Source of the DNA: Janthinobacterium violaceinigrum
GTDB taxonomy: Bacteria; Pseudomonadota; Gammaproteobacteria; Burkholderiales; Burkholderiaceae_D
Reading direction: 5' to 3'
NCBI RefSeq assembly: GCF_009208555.1
Contig: NZ_WFLI01000011.1
Coordinates: 1-64,000 of the forward strand
Length of the DNA: 64,000 nucleotides
Part shown: positions 8,566 to 16,337 of the stretch, one piece after another
Layout: the number at the start of each line of letters is the position of its first letter
Numbering within the stretch: position 1 is the stretch's first letter
The notes under the pieces: generated by a model
Told to the model about the DNA's origin: nothing
What the model saw: only the letters and a program-made list of their open reading frames with translations
The model's database searches: none
Translations under genes and position numbers: made by a program

Positions 8566-9669
8566 CTATCTGGCGCGGGCCGCCGCCCTGGCTTGCTTGT
8601 CGCACTCGCGCACGGCCGCTTTGCATGCGGAAAACGCTTCCAGATAGGTTACGGTGGTCTGCCGCTCTTCGACCAGTTCTGCCACCCGCTGCGTGCGCTG
8701 CAACGGTGTCGCCGGGGACAGTTTCTCCAGTTTCTTGTTGATGTCTTTGAGGGCACGTTGCTGATGTGCCAGCTCCGCGGCCAGCACGGCCTTGCGCTCG
8801 GCAGCGGGCAGGGCCGGATACAGCCTGCCATTGCCGGCCTGGACGCCGCCATCCTCCGTTATCGACTGCGATTCGTGCGGGTCGCGAAATTCCAGCGCCA
8901 GCTTGCCATCGGCTTGCACGATGACCTGCAGCTCCCCGGTGGCATTGCCGGCCGGCAGCGGCAGCGTGCGCGTTTCCGGCTTGCCGTGAGGCAACCAGCG
9001 GTACTCGATGTTCAGCTGCACCGGCGTGTGCGGCGTGGCCGGCAGGTAGAAACAGCAATTGGCGGCGCTGCTCATGTAAGGGTTCAGGGGATCGGTATCG
9101 ACGGCATTGGCAGGATTGCCGGCGTCGCTGACGCCGACCTGGATGGGACGGGCGCTGTAGTTCAGGGTGCTGATCGCTATCTTCGCCTCGTCGGCCCCGG
9201 GCCGGTAGTCATGCTGGCTGCGCTCGCCGCGTTCCTGGTGGCTTGCCAGCAGCGGCCGGCGCTGCATGGGCTTGATGCCGATGGCAAAGATATGACTCAG
9301 GTAGCCGGTATCCGAGCGGCCGTCGCGCGAATAGCTGTCGCCGGGCGTGCGGTACAGGTAGCCGATGTCTGCAATGGCCAGGGTGCGCACCTTGCTGTCC
9401 TGCGGAAATAATGCTTCCTCCAGATAGCGATCCCTGGCGCCCATCACCTTCCCGGAGAGCACGCCAGCCCACGCCCGTTTCCCTGCGAAGCGGGGAAAGA
9501 CGTTGAATTCGCCGTTGATGAACGGTTCGATTTTCAGCACATCCTGCGTCATGCCCGTGACGGGATCGATGACGGAATAAATCCCCGGAAAGGGCGAGTC
9601 GGCGGCTTGCGACAGCGTGGGCATGGCGCAGAGGAGGCAGGCTGCGATCACGGCGGGTCTGTGGCGCAT
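8566..9669 (-). CDS. Secreted protein with DUF3304-like motif
   Basis: This 367-residue protein begins with a Sec signal peptide (MRHRPAVIAACLLCAM, predicted cut after SQAA). A central segment carries LNYSARPIQVGV and NCCFYLP followed by a beta-rich stretch, matching the spacing seen in the lipoprotein at 6235-6897. The C-terminus is a charged helical region, probably coiled coil (last about 90 residues), rich in Lys/Glu/Gln. Its start overlaps the end of PoNi-E by 22 bases, so it is the last gene of the minus-strand effector operon. It converges on the Tle1 gene with an 18-base gap. A role as periplasmic immunity or accessory factor is possible; no function is known to me. Confidence 0.7.
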   Translation of the reverse strand: MRHRPAVIAACLLCAMPTLSQAADSPFPGIYSVIDPVTGMTQDVLKIEPFINGEFNVFPRFAGKRAWAGVLSGKVMGARDRYLEEALFPQDSKVRTLAIADIGYLYRTPGDSYSRDGRSDTGYLSHIFAIGIKPMQRRPLLASHQERGERSQHDYRPGADEAKIAISTLNYSARPIQVGVSDAGNPANAVDTDPLNPYMSSAANCCFYLPATPHTPVQLNIEYRWLPHGKPETRTLPLPAGNATGELQVIVQADGKLALEFRDPHESQSITEDGGVQAGNGRLYPALPAAERKAVLAAELAHQQRALKDINKKLEKLSPATPLQRTQRVAELVEERQTTVTYLEAFSACKAAVRECDKQARAAARAR

Positions 9670-10502
9670 GCTGGCGCCAATCGCATACAGGGTGGCTGAC
9701 GGTGGAATGCCACCAGGTCGGCGGGATAGAATTTGTCATCGCGGTAGCTGCTGTCGTCGATATTGAGCAGGCAGGTGACGGCCGCCGCTTCCCATGACCA
9801 GTAGCCTGAAAAGGACGTGTCGCGCGCATGGCTGTCATGGTAGGGTTCGCGGCGGCTGGCGTCATACCATTGCTTCAGGTAATTCTTCATCAGCGCCGGG
9901 CGCTGGTTTTTTGCTGCCGCAAATATCTTGAGCGTCTTGACGTAGGGCATGTGGCGCGTGCATTCCTGCCAGTCGGTATCCCTGCCATCGATGGAAAATG
10001 CCAGCAGGCGTTCGACCAGCCCATCTTTTTCATGGTTGTTGAAGTCGATGATAGGCGCCAGGCGGGGCAGCAAACTGCCCCAACCCAGGAGAATACCAAG
10101 GCAGATCATGCGGTTGACCTGCTCGTAACCATCACCGGGCAGGGCGAAGTGGGGAAATCCCTGTTCCGCGGCGCTGGCCTGCACGTCAAAAGCCCTGTCA
10201 TAGTTGGCAAACTCTTCCCAGTAGTCGAGTATCGTGGGGTATAGCGCGCGCAGATCGGCAGTCGCATGGCCGGCGCTGTAAGCCAGGCTGAGCAGGTCTA
10301 TGCCATCCCAGGCCCGCTCGCGCGTGGCTGTCATGAAGTTTTCTGGCGGGATATTTTGCAGTACTTCGGCAGGTTGTTGCAAGCCGGCGGCCACCATGCC
10401 GATGCCTACTTCCATACCGTGCTTGCTTTCAAGGTAAATCGAGTAGGACAGCAGCGGTTCCCTGCGCCTGGCCAAGAAAGAGTGTTCGTCCAGAGTCTGC
10501 AT
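9648..10502 (-). CDS. PoNi-type immunity protein E (most diverged copy)
   Basis: The 284-residue protein is all-helical in appearance and carries the PoNi C-terminal (DUF1911-like) signature GYWSWEAAAVTCLLNIDDSS followed by YPADLVAFHR near its end. PoNi proteins bind and block PoNe DNase toxins in the producer cytoplasm. This copy starts 2 bases after the PoNi-D stop. It differs clearly from copies A-D in its N-terminal half (no MKN...HERRRQ start) and has no C-terminal tail motif. It may protect against a different PoNe variant than the one encoded here. Confidence 0.8.
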   Translation of the reverse strand: MQTLDEHSFLARRREPLLSYSIYLESKHGMEVGIGMVAAGLQQPAEVLQNIPPENFMTATRERAWDGIDLLSLAYSAGHATADLRALYPTILDYWEEFANYDRAFDVQASAAEQGFPHFALPGDGYEQVNRMICLGILLGWGSLLPRLAPIIDFNNHEKDGLVERLLAFSIDGRDTDWQECTRHMPYVKTLKIFAAAKNQRPALMKNYLKQWYDASRREPYHDSHARDTSFSGYWSWEAAAVTCLLNIDDSSYRDDKFYPADLVAFHRQPPCMRLAPACATDPP

Positions 10503-10504
10503 CC

Positions 10505-11422
10505 TTACCCCCGAAAATCCGTGTCACGGCAGGACTGTTTGCCTTCGACATGCCCGACATCGCCCGCATCGTTCCTATCTATGCTGGTATAACGGTTTTC
10601 CTCGCGTAGTGTGCGTCCATACGCAACGAGATCTGTCGGATAGGCGAAATGATCGATACCGCTGTCATCGAGGTCAAACACAAAGGCCATCGCGCCCGCT
10701 TCAAATGCCCAGTAACCGTAATAGGGAGCGTAGCCCTCGTCGCTAATGCGCAGATGGCCGTTGTACCAGCGTGGATGATCCTTCATGGCAGGGTACCACT
10801 GCTTCAAATATTTTTTGATGAGCATTTGTGCCGCATCCTCATCGCTTTCATATACCGTCTGCAGCAACGTGTCGTAGGGCTGGCCCAGTACGCAGGTATC
10901 GAGGGTCATCTCATCGTCCACATACGCGCCAGTCAGTTGTTCAAACAGGCCGTCCTGTCCTCGGTGACTGCGAAGTATGCGGATGATGCGCATGACCGAG
11001 CGCTGATCGCGCAATAATATGGCGATACTTAGTAATTGCAGCGTATCTTCATAATCGGACAGGTCGCCGAAATTCGGCGCTGCCCTGTATCGGTATGGGC
11101 CATATTCGGGATATTGCGACAAGATTTCCTCTTGCCGATACTGATCGGCTTCGTTCCATTCCGAAAACCTGTCCACGATATCTGACAGCCGTGGCGCAAG
11201 TTTCTCGATTGGCACGCCAGCGGTGTAATCGAGCATCCAGATCCAGAAATTTTCAAGATATAAGAAATGGTGCGCCAAACTGATGTCGTCAGCGAATTCA
11301 GCTGATTCCTTGTTTTTCAGCTGAACTTGTAGCAGGGCGCGTGAATTCTCCAGGGTTTTCTCATATAGTTCCTGACAAAGAAATTGTTGGCGGCGACGAT
11401 CATCAAATGGTGGATTTTTCAT
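10505..11422 (-). CDS. PoNi-type immunity protein D (tail cut short)
   Basis: The 305-residue protein begins MKNPPFDDRRRQQF and contains EYGPYRYRAAPNFGDLSDYE, EDTLQLLSIAILLRDQRSV and GYWAFEAGAMAFVFDLDDS, all shared with copies A-C. The C-terminus enters the conserved tail (GHVEGKQSCRDTDF) but stops there, where copies A and B continue with the Trp/Pro-rich part. Its ATG at 11422 overlaps the stop of copy C as ATGA. It is inferred to be a cytoplasmic anti-PoNe protein. Confidence 0.85.
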   Translation of the reverse strand: MKNPPFDDRRRQQFLCQELYEKTLENSRALLQVQLKNKESAEFADDISLAHHFLYLENFWIWMLDYTAGVPIEKLAPRLSDIVDRFSEWNEADQYRQEEILSQYPEYGPYRYRAAPNFGDLSDYEDTLQLLSIAILLRDQRSVMRIIRILRSHRGQDGLFEQLTGAYVDDEMTLDTCVLGQPYDTLLQTVYESDEDAAQMLIKKYLKQWYPAMKDHPRWYNGHLRISDEGYAPYYGYWAFEAGAMAFVFDLDDSGIDHFAYPTDLVAYGRTLREENRYTSIDRNDAGDVGHVEGKQSCRDTDFRG

Positions 11423-12306
11423 TCTATTCGCCGCGTTCTCGTTCGGCCGATGGTTTCATCTCCAAGGCTGGTGTGGCGGCCTGCTTTCCATAACTGTCGC
11501 GCATAATCGACCAGGTCTTTGGGGTAGACGAGATGCTCGATCTGGCTGTCGTCCAGGTCGAGTATAAAGACGGTCGCCCCTGCTTCAAATGCCCAGTAGC
11601 CGTAATAGGCGGCATTGCCTTCCTCGTTGATGTTGAGATGCTCGTCGTACCAGCGCGGATGATTTCTCATGGCCGGATACCACTGTTTCAGATACTTCTG
11701 GAGCAACTTGAGTGTGGTTTTCTCATCATCTTCATAAAATACTTGCAGCAGGGTGTCGTAGGGCTTGCTGATAATGCAGGTGTCGAGGTCTTGACTGTCC
11801 TCGACATATGCGCCAATTAATTGCTCGAACAGTCCATCGTGGCCACGGTGGCTACGCAGTACGTGGATGATGCGTCGCACCGAACGCTGATCGCGTAGCA
11901 GGATGGCGATGCTGAGTAGTTGAAGCGTGTCTTCATACTCGGAAAGGATGGAAAACTGTGGCGCTCCCTCGTATTCGTATGGCCCGTATTCTGGAAAGTC
12001 AAGCGCCGCTTCCTGCTGATAGAGTTGATCGACTTCATTCCATTCTTCAAATTTATCCACGATACCCGCGATGCGGGGCGCCAGTGTCTCGATCGGTTCG
12101 CCAGCCGTATAATCGAGCATCCAGATCCAGAACAGTTCCAAAAATAGAAATTGATGAATGACAGTTTTATTTTGTATTGAGTTGGTTATTTTTTTATTGG
12201 AAAGTTGACCTTCAATTAATGAGAGTTGATTTATTCGCGTTTTTTTATATGCTTGCTCATAAAGAAATTTTTGCCGACACCGTTCGTGAAAGACACTATT
12301 TTTCAT
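11419..12306 (-). CDS. PoNi-type immunity protein C (tail missing)
   Basis: I place the start at ATG 12306, giving 295 residues beginning MKNSVFHERCRQKF; the open frame continues to 12387, but homologues A and D start at the equivalent MKN. It has the family core (FPEYGPYEYEGAPQFS, EDTLQLLSIAILLRDQRSV, GYWAFEAGATVFILDLDDS, YPKDLVDYARQL). After that it ends in an unrelated short basic stretch (RTRTRRIE), without the tail found in A and B. Its first 40 residues and the 108 bases before them are almost the same as those of copy B. Confidence 0.85.
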   Translation of the reverse strand: MKNSVFHERCRQKFLYEQAYKKTRINQLSLIEGQLSNKKITNSIQNKTVIHQFLFLELFWIWMLDYTAGEPIETLAPRIAGIVDKFEEWNEVDQLYQQEAALDFPEYGPYEYEGAPQFSILSEYEDTLQLLSIAILLRDQRSVRRIIHVLRSHRGHDGLFEQLIGAYVEDSQDLDTCIISKPYDTLLQVFYEDDEKTTLKLLQKYLKQWYPAMRNHPRWYDEHLNINEEGNAAYYGYWAFEAGATVFILDLDDSQIEHLVYPKDLVDYARQLWKAGRHTSLGDETIGRTRTRRIE

Positions 12307-12414
12307 AGCGAAATACCATTTTTCCTGTTTAGTGCAGATTTCTGCAAGATGTAGTCGGACATTGCGTTCAACGTAAATGCCTAACATACCTGGCTGTGTG
12401 AGATGACATATTGG

Positions 12415-13440
12415 CTATTGCTCTTCACTCCAGTGCCAGATGGTTTCACCGTATCCCGCATCGTCAAAAACAGGCATGATTTTGCCTTGCTCAAAATGGC
12501 TACGGCTGTGTAGCTTTGCTGGGGTTTCCCAGAAGCCGGTTTGGGGGCAGGGTTGGCCGCCGTCGACACGACCGACTTTATTTATTAAGTCAGTATCCAT
12601 GCTTGTGTAACGGTGTTCGGCGCGTAACTTGCGGCCATAATTGACCAAGTCTTTAGGGTAGACCAGATGATCGATAGCGCTGTCGTCCAGGTCGAGAATA
12701 AAGACTGCGGCTCCGGCTTCAAATGCCCAATAGCCATAATAGCCAGCATAGCCCTCTTCGCTGATCCTGAGATGCTCGTCATGCCAGCGAGGATGATCCT
12801 TCATTGCCGGATACCATTGTTGCAGATATTTCTTGAGCAAGGAGAGTGTGGCCGTTTCATCTTCTTCATAAAACACACGTAGCAAGGTGTCATAAGGGGA
12901 GCCAAGTACACAGGTATCGCGCTCGACGACGTTGTCGACATAAGCACTGATCAATTGCTCGAACAAGCCATCTTGACCGCGATGGCTACGAAGTATGTGA
13001 ATGATACGTTGGACCGAACGCTGATCGCGCGCCAAAATGGCAATGCTCAGCAGTTGCAGCGTGTCTTCGTAGTCGGAAAGTGTCGAGAAATCGGGCGCGC
13101 CCGAATATTTATACGGACCATATTCAGGCAGCTGCAGCGCACACTCCTGTTGATACTTTTGATCCACTTCGTTCCACTCTTCAAATTTGTCCACGATATC
13201 GGCGATTCGAGGCGCCAGTTGATCGAGGTCTATGCCTGCCGTGTAGTCAAGCATCCATATCCAGAGTAATTCCAGATACAGGAAATGATGAACGGAGGAA
13301 CTTTCGCCTCTCGAATATGCATCCTTTCTGTTTTCTCCTCCTCCCCGTATCAAGGAAAGTTGATTTGTTCGTGTTTTTTTATAAAGTTCTTCATAAAGAA
13401 AATTTTGCCGACGCCGTTCGTGAAAGACGCTATTTTTCAT
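12415..13440 (-). CDS. PoNi-type immunity protein B (full tail)
   Basis: From ATG 13440 this protein has 341 residues, the same length as copy A. It begins MKNSVFHERRRQNFLYEELY and has the family core with GYWAFEAGAAVFILDLDDS. The last 50 residues form a conserved tail with GGQPCPQTGFWETPA, then RSHFEQGKIMP and GYGETIWHWSEEQ. From memory, similar Trp-rich tails recur on several unrelated T6SS immunity families of betaproteobacteria. An upstream in-frame extension (to 13521) is open but is probably the duplicated leader, not coding. Confidence 0.86.
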   Translation of the reverse strand: MKNSVFHERRRQNFLYEELYKKTRTNQLSLIRGGGENRKDAYSRGESSSVHHFLYLELLWIWMLDYTAGIDLDQLAPRIADIVDKFEEWNEVDQKYQQECALQLPEYGPYKYSGAPDFSTLSDYEDTLQLLSIAILARDQRSVQRIIHILRSHRGQDGLFEQLISAYVDNVVERDTCVLGSPYDTLLRVFYEEDETATLSLLKKYLQQWYPAMKDHPRWHDEHLRISEEGYAGYYGYWAFEAGAAVFILDLDDSAIDHLVYPKDLVNYGRKLRAEHRYTSMDTDLINKVGRVDGGQPCPQTGFWETPAKLHSRSHFEQGKIMPVFDDAGYGETIWHWSEEQ

Positions 13441-13548
13441 GGCGAAATACCATTTTTCTTGTTTAGTGCAGATTTCTGCAAGATGTTGTCGGACATTGCG
13501 TTCAACGTAAATGCCTAACATACTTGGCTGTGTGAGACGACATATTGG

Positions 13549-14574
13549 CTATTGCTCTTCACTCCAATACCAGATGGTTTCACCGTATGCCGCATCGTCA
13601 AAAACAGGCATGATTTGGCCTTGCGCGAAGTGGCTGCGGCTGTGTAATTTTGCTGGGGTTTCCCAGAAGCCAGTTCGAGGGCAGGGCTGGCCGCCCTCGA
13701 CGCGCCCCTTGCGCATTAGCGGTTCTGTGTCCAGGCTGGTGTAGCGGCCATCTTTCCGCAGCTGGCGTGCATAATCGACCAAGTCCTTGGGATAGACCAG
13801 ATGGTCGATCTGGCTGTCGTCCAGGTCAAGTAAAAAAACCGTCGCACCAGCTTCAAATGCCCAGTAACCGTAATAGGGAGCGTAGCCTTCGTCCCTGATT
13901 CTCAGATGCCCGTCGTACCAGCGGGGATGATCTTTCATGGCTGGATACCACTGTTTCAGGTATTTCTGGAGCAGTTTGAGTGTGTCTTTTTCATTATTTT
14001 CGTAGAAAACCTGGAGTAAAGTATCATAGGGCTTTTCAAGAATGCACGAATCAAGATCTTGCTTATCCTCGACATAAGCGCCAATTAATTGCTCAAATAA
14101 TCCATCCTGGCCACGGTGACTGCGTAGCACGTAGATGATGCGTAATATCGAATGTTGATCTCGCAGTAATATCGCAATGCCGAGTAGCTGTAGTGTGTTT
14201 TCATAATTTGCAAGCGTGGAAAAGTCTGGTGCTCCGTTGTATTCGTACGGCCCATAATCCGGAAACTCAAGCGCAGCTTCCTGTTGACAGAATTGATCGA
14301 CCTCATTCCATTCTTCAAACTTATCCACGATGCCGGCGATACGTGGTGCCAGTGCATCGATCGGTTCACCCGCTGTGTAGTCCAGCATCCATATCCAGAA
14401 CGCTTCCAAATACAAAAACTGATGCACTACGGAGTTTTCCAGCGTTGATTCTACTATTTTTTTATTTGCAAGTCGGACTTCAATTAATGCTAATAGATTT
14501 TCCCTTGTTTTATTGTAGAGCTCTTCGTAGAGAAATTGCTGGCGGCGACGCTCATGAAATGGTTTATTTTTCAT
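13549..14574 (-). CDS. PoNi-type immunity protein A (next to the toxin)
   Basis: This 341-residue protein lies directly after the PoNe effector gene (2 bases apart) and is the likely cognate immunity protein. Start ATG 14574 has AGGGAA upstream, inside the end of the toxin gene. It shows the helical PoNi layout: MKNKPFHERRRQQFLYEELY, EYNGAPDFSTLANYENTLQL, GYWAFEAGATVFLLDLDDS, YPKDLVDYARQL, and the full 50-residue tail ending GETIWYWSEEQ. The codon use is more A/T-rich than in the flanking VgrG genes. Confidence 0.88.
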   Translation of the reverse strand: MKNKPFHERRRQQFLYEELYNKTRENLLALIEVRLANKKIVESTLENSVVHQFLYLEAFWIWMLDYTAGEPIDALAPRIAGIVDKFEEWNEVDQFCQQEAALEFPDYGPYEYNGAPDFSTLANYENTLQLLGIAILLRDQHSILRIIYVLRSHRGQDGLFEQLIGAYVEDKQDLDSCILEKPYDTLLQVFYENNEKDTLKLLQKYLKQWYPAMKDHPRWYDGHLRIRDEGYAPYYGYWAFEAGATVFLLDLDDSQIDHLVYPKDLVDYARQLRKDGRYTSLDTEPLMRKGRVEGGQPCPRTGFWETPAKLHSRSHFAQGQIMPVFDDAAYGETIWYWSEEQ

Positions 14575-14576
14575 CG

Positions 14577-16337
14577 CTATTTGTTCCCTGGTTTACTTTT
14601 GGACGCTGATTTGCTTGGGTTATTTTTTTTCTCTTGCGATTTTTGTTGGCCGGTCCCTTTTTTTGAAGATATTTTTTTCGCACCTATACGGCTCTTTTCT
14701 ATGCGATCGATTTCAGTATGGTCGAACGTATCGCTTATGCCATGAGTTTTTTTATGCTTGTCATGTATTTTTATATTGTAATGATCACCTGAAGCGAGTA
14801 ATTCCAATGTTGCTTCAAGGTGGTCAACAATGCCAGGCGCTGCTGTTAACTTGAGCTTGCCATTTGGCTGGCGCTCTGTCACGAATGGATTGGAAAGCGC
14901 GGTGGTACCCAGCATCAAATATATCCAGCGGTTTTTCAAGTTGCCGGGGGCTAGCATTGAGGGGCTATCGACACTGTTGCCTAGCCATTCTCTGCCCATC
15001 TGCGTCCCTTTTTTGGGTTCCCCAAGCAAGGTCCATAACATTAGCTGCCTGTCGTTGGACGATGCGGGTGGCGGCGGAATGGTACCTTTTGCCGTATTTT
15101 TTTTCAGGCGCGCATGCAGGCTGTACACGCTCTCGCTGAATTTCGCTTCGATGAAGTGGAAAGTAGGGCCATCCGTTTGCCAGATCGTATCGACCCCAGA
15201 CAGCGTCACCTTGGCGAGGTCTTCCGGCACTAACTCCGTGGGGCGCTTGTGTTTGCTATCGGGGCCGACAATGCGTGGATATTCGCTGCGCCATTTGCCA
15301 TGGATGTTGCCGTGCGGCCAAGCGCCTGCCTTCTTGAGCACATGATCCATATGGTAGTAGTCGGCCATATGCTCACCGACCAGTCCCCGCGGCCCAAATT
15401 TGATTTCAGACAGCAATTCGCGAATCGGCCGCGACGTATTCTTCACCGGCGCGGTGCCGCCGTCGCTGCTCTGGCGGTGCGAGTCGTCCACGGGTTTGTG
15501 TTCCTTGCCCTTGCCCGGCGAGTCCCGTTCTTTGTTTTTTGCTTTGGCATCCACGCCTTTGGTTTTTTTATCGGTGTTGATCGTGGGCGATTTGAACTGG
15601 GCGTTGGCGCTGTGCGGATGTGTGTTGCCGGGCTTGTGATTGTGCCTGGCTGCCGTATTGGCGCCGGTGCCGGCGGCGACGGCGATTTTTTTTGCCGCCC
15701 ATAACGCGTCTTCGCCCAGCATGTCCTCGATCAAGTCCTGCAGCGCCTTGGCGCCTTGCGCAATGCCGGCCTTGAGGGGGCCGCGCACCGCTTCGACTTG
15801 CGGCTTCATGTCGCGTGCCAAATGCTGCAAGTCCGACGGCAGCCACCAATGGCTGGTCGACAGGTAGCCGAGCAACTCCACGCAGTTATCGAGCGCGCTC
15901 ATGGCCGTGCTGATCGCCAGCTGGGTGTTTTGCGCCCACTGGAAGGTTTTCAGGAATTTGATCGCGGCGCCCTTGCTCTTGCCCAGCATGGCTTCGATCA
16001 TGACATTGCCGCCCGCGACCGCAGCGCCGGCTTCCTTGCGGTACTTGCGCAAGGGCTTGATGATGGTCTTGAACAGGCTGCCAACTTCCGGAATGCAGCC
16101 GAACGCTGCCAGCGCCATATCGACCCAGTCGTCGCGGGTCGCGCGCGACACGCCTTTCCTGCCGACCCGGTAGATCATGCCCGAGACATCGCGCACGTCC
16201 ATCACCTGGTCCACCACGGGGATCAGGGAAATGGCGCCGCCGACGATCATGGCGGCCTTGCCCTGGTCATCCTCGAAGTCGCCCAGGATCAGGTCCTTGA
16301 AAAACTCTACAATCTCATCGACAAAGTTCTGGCTCAT
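14577..16337 (-). CDS. PoNe-type DNase T6SS effector
   Basis: The 586-residue protein has an N-terminal region (1-225) with hydrophobic helices near 30-42 and 75-95 and Gly-rich patches, a polar linker (225-305) rich in Lys, His and Asp, and a C-terminal nuclease-like domain. There GVDTIW (D383) followed by FHFIEAKFS (E397, K399) gives the D...ExK core of PD-(D/E)xK nucleases as used by PoNe DNases. The last 45 residues are a Lys/Ser-rich tail. It overlaps vgrG2 by ATGA and is followed by five PoNi genes, the partner family of PoNe, which strongly supports the call. Confidence 0.88.
   Translation of the reverse strand: MSQNFVDEIVEFFKDLILGDFEDDQGKAAMIVGGAISLIPVVDQVMDVRDVSGMIYRVGRKGVSRATRDDWVDMALAAFGCIPEVGSLFKTIIKPLRKYRKEAGAAVAGGNVMIEAMLGKSKGAAIKFLKTFQWAQNTQLAISTAMSALDNCVELLGYLSTSHWWLPSDLQHLARDMKPQVEAVRGPLKAGIAQGAKALQDLIEDMLGEDALWAAKKIAVAAGTGANTAARHNHKPGNTHPHSANAQFKSPTINTDKKTKGVDAKAKNKERDSPGKGKEHKPVDDSHRQSSDGGTAPVKNTSRPIRELLSEIKFGPRGLVGEHMADYYHMDHVLKKAGAWPHGNIHGKWRSEYPRIVGPDSKHKRPTELVPEDLAKVTLSGVDTIWQTDGPTFHFIEAKFSESVYSLHARLKKNTAKGTIPPPPASSNDRQLMLWTLLGEPKKGTQMGREWLGNSVDSPSMLAPGNLKNRWIYLMLGTTALSNPFVTERQPNGKLKLTAAPGIVDHLEATLELLASGDHYNIKIHDKHKKTHGISDTFDHTEIDRIEKSRIGAKKISSKKGTGQQKSQEKKNNPSKSASKSKPGNK

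Larger units (their letters stand above)
12307..14574. repeat. Tandem 1,134-bp units carrying PoNi genes
   Basis: Two head-to-tail units of exactly equal length, 12307-13440 and 13441-14574, each comprise a 108-base spacer plus a 341-codon PoNi gene. By eye the two spacers (12307-12414 and 13441-13548) differ at only about 5 of 108 positions, and the adjoining gene ends (the tail-coding 3' parts of A and B, the 5' parts of B and C) are also nearly identical. The middles of the genes have diverged much more. This indicates a recent duplication or gene conversion that used the gene ends as homology. Confidence 0.85.

Noticed and set aside
12307..12387. N-terminal extension of PoNi-C (MLGIYVERNV start), also present in front of PoNi-B
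   Set aside because: Homologues A and D start at the MKN position, and the extension is simply the duplicated spacer left open by chance.
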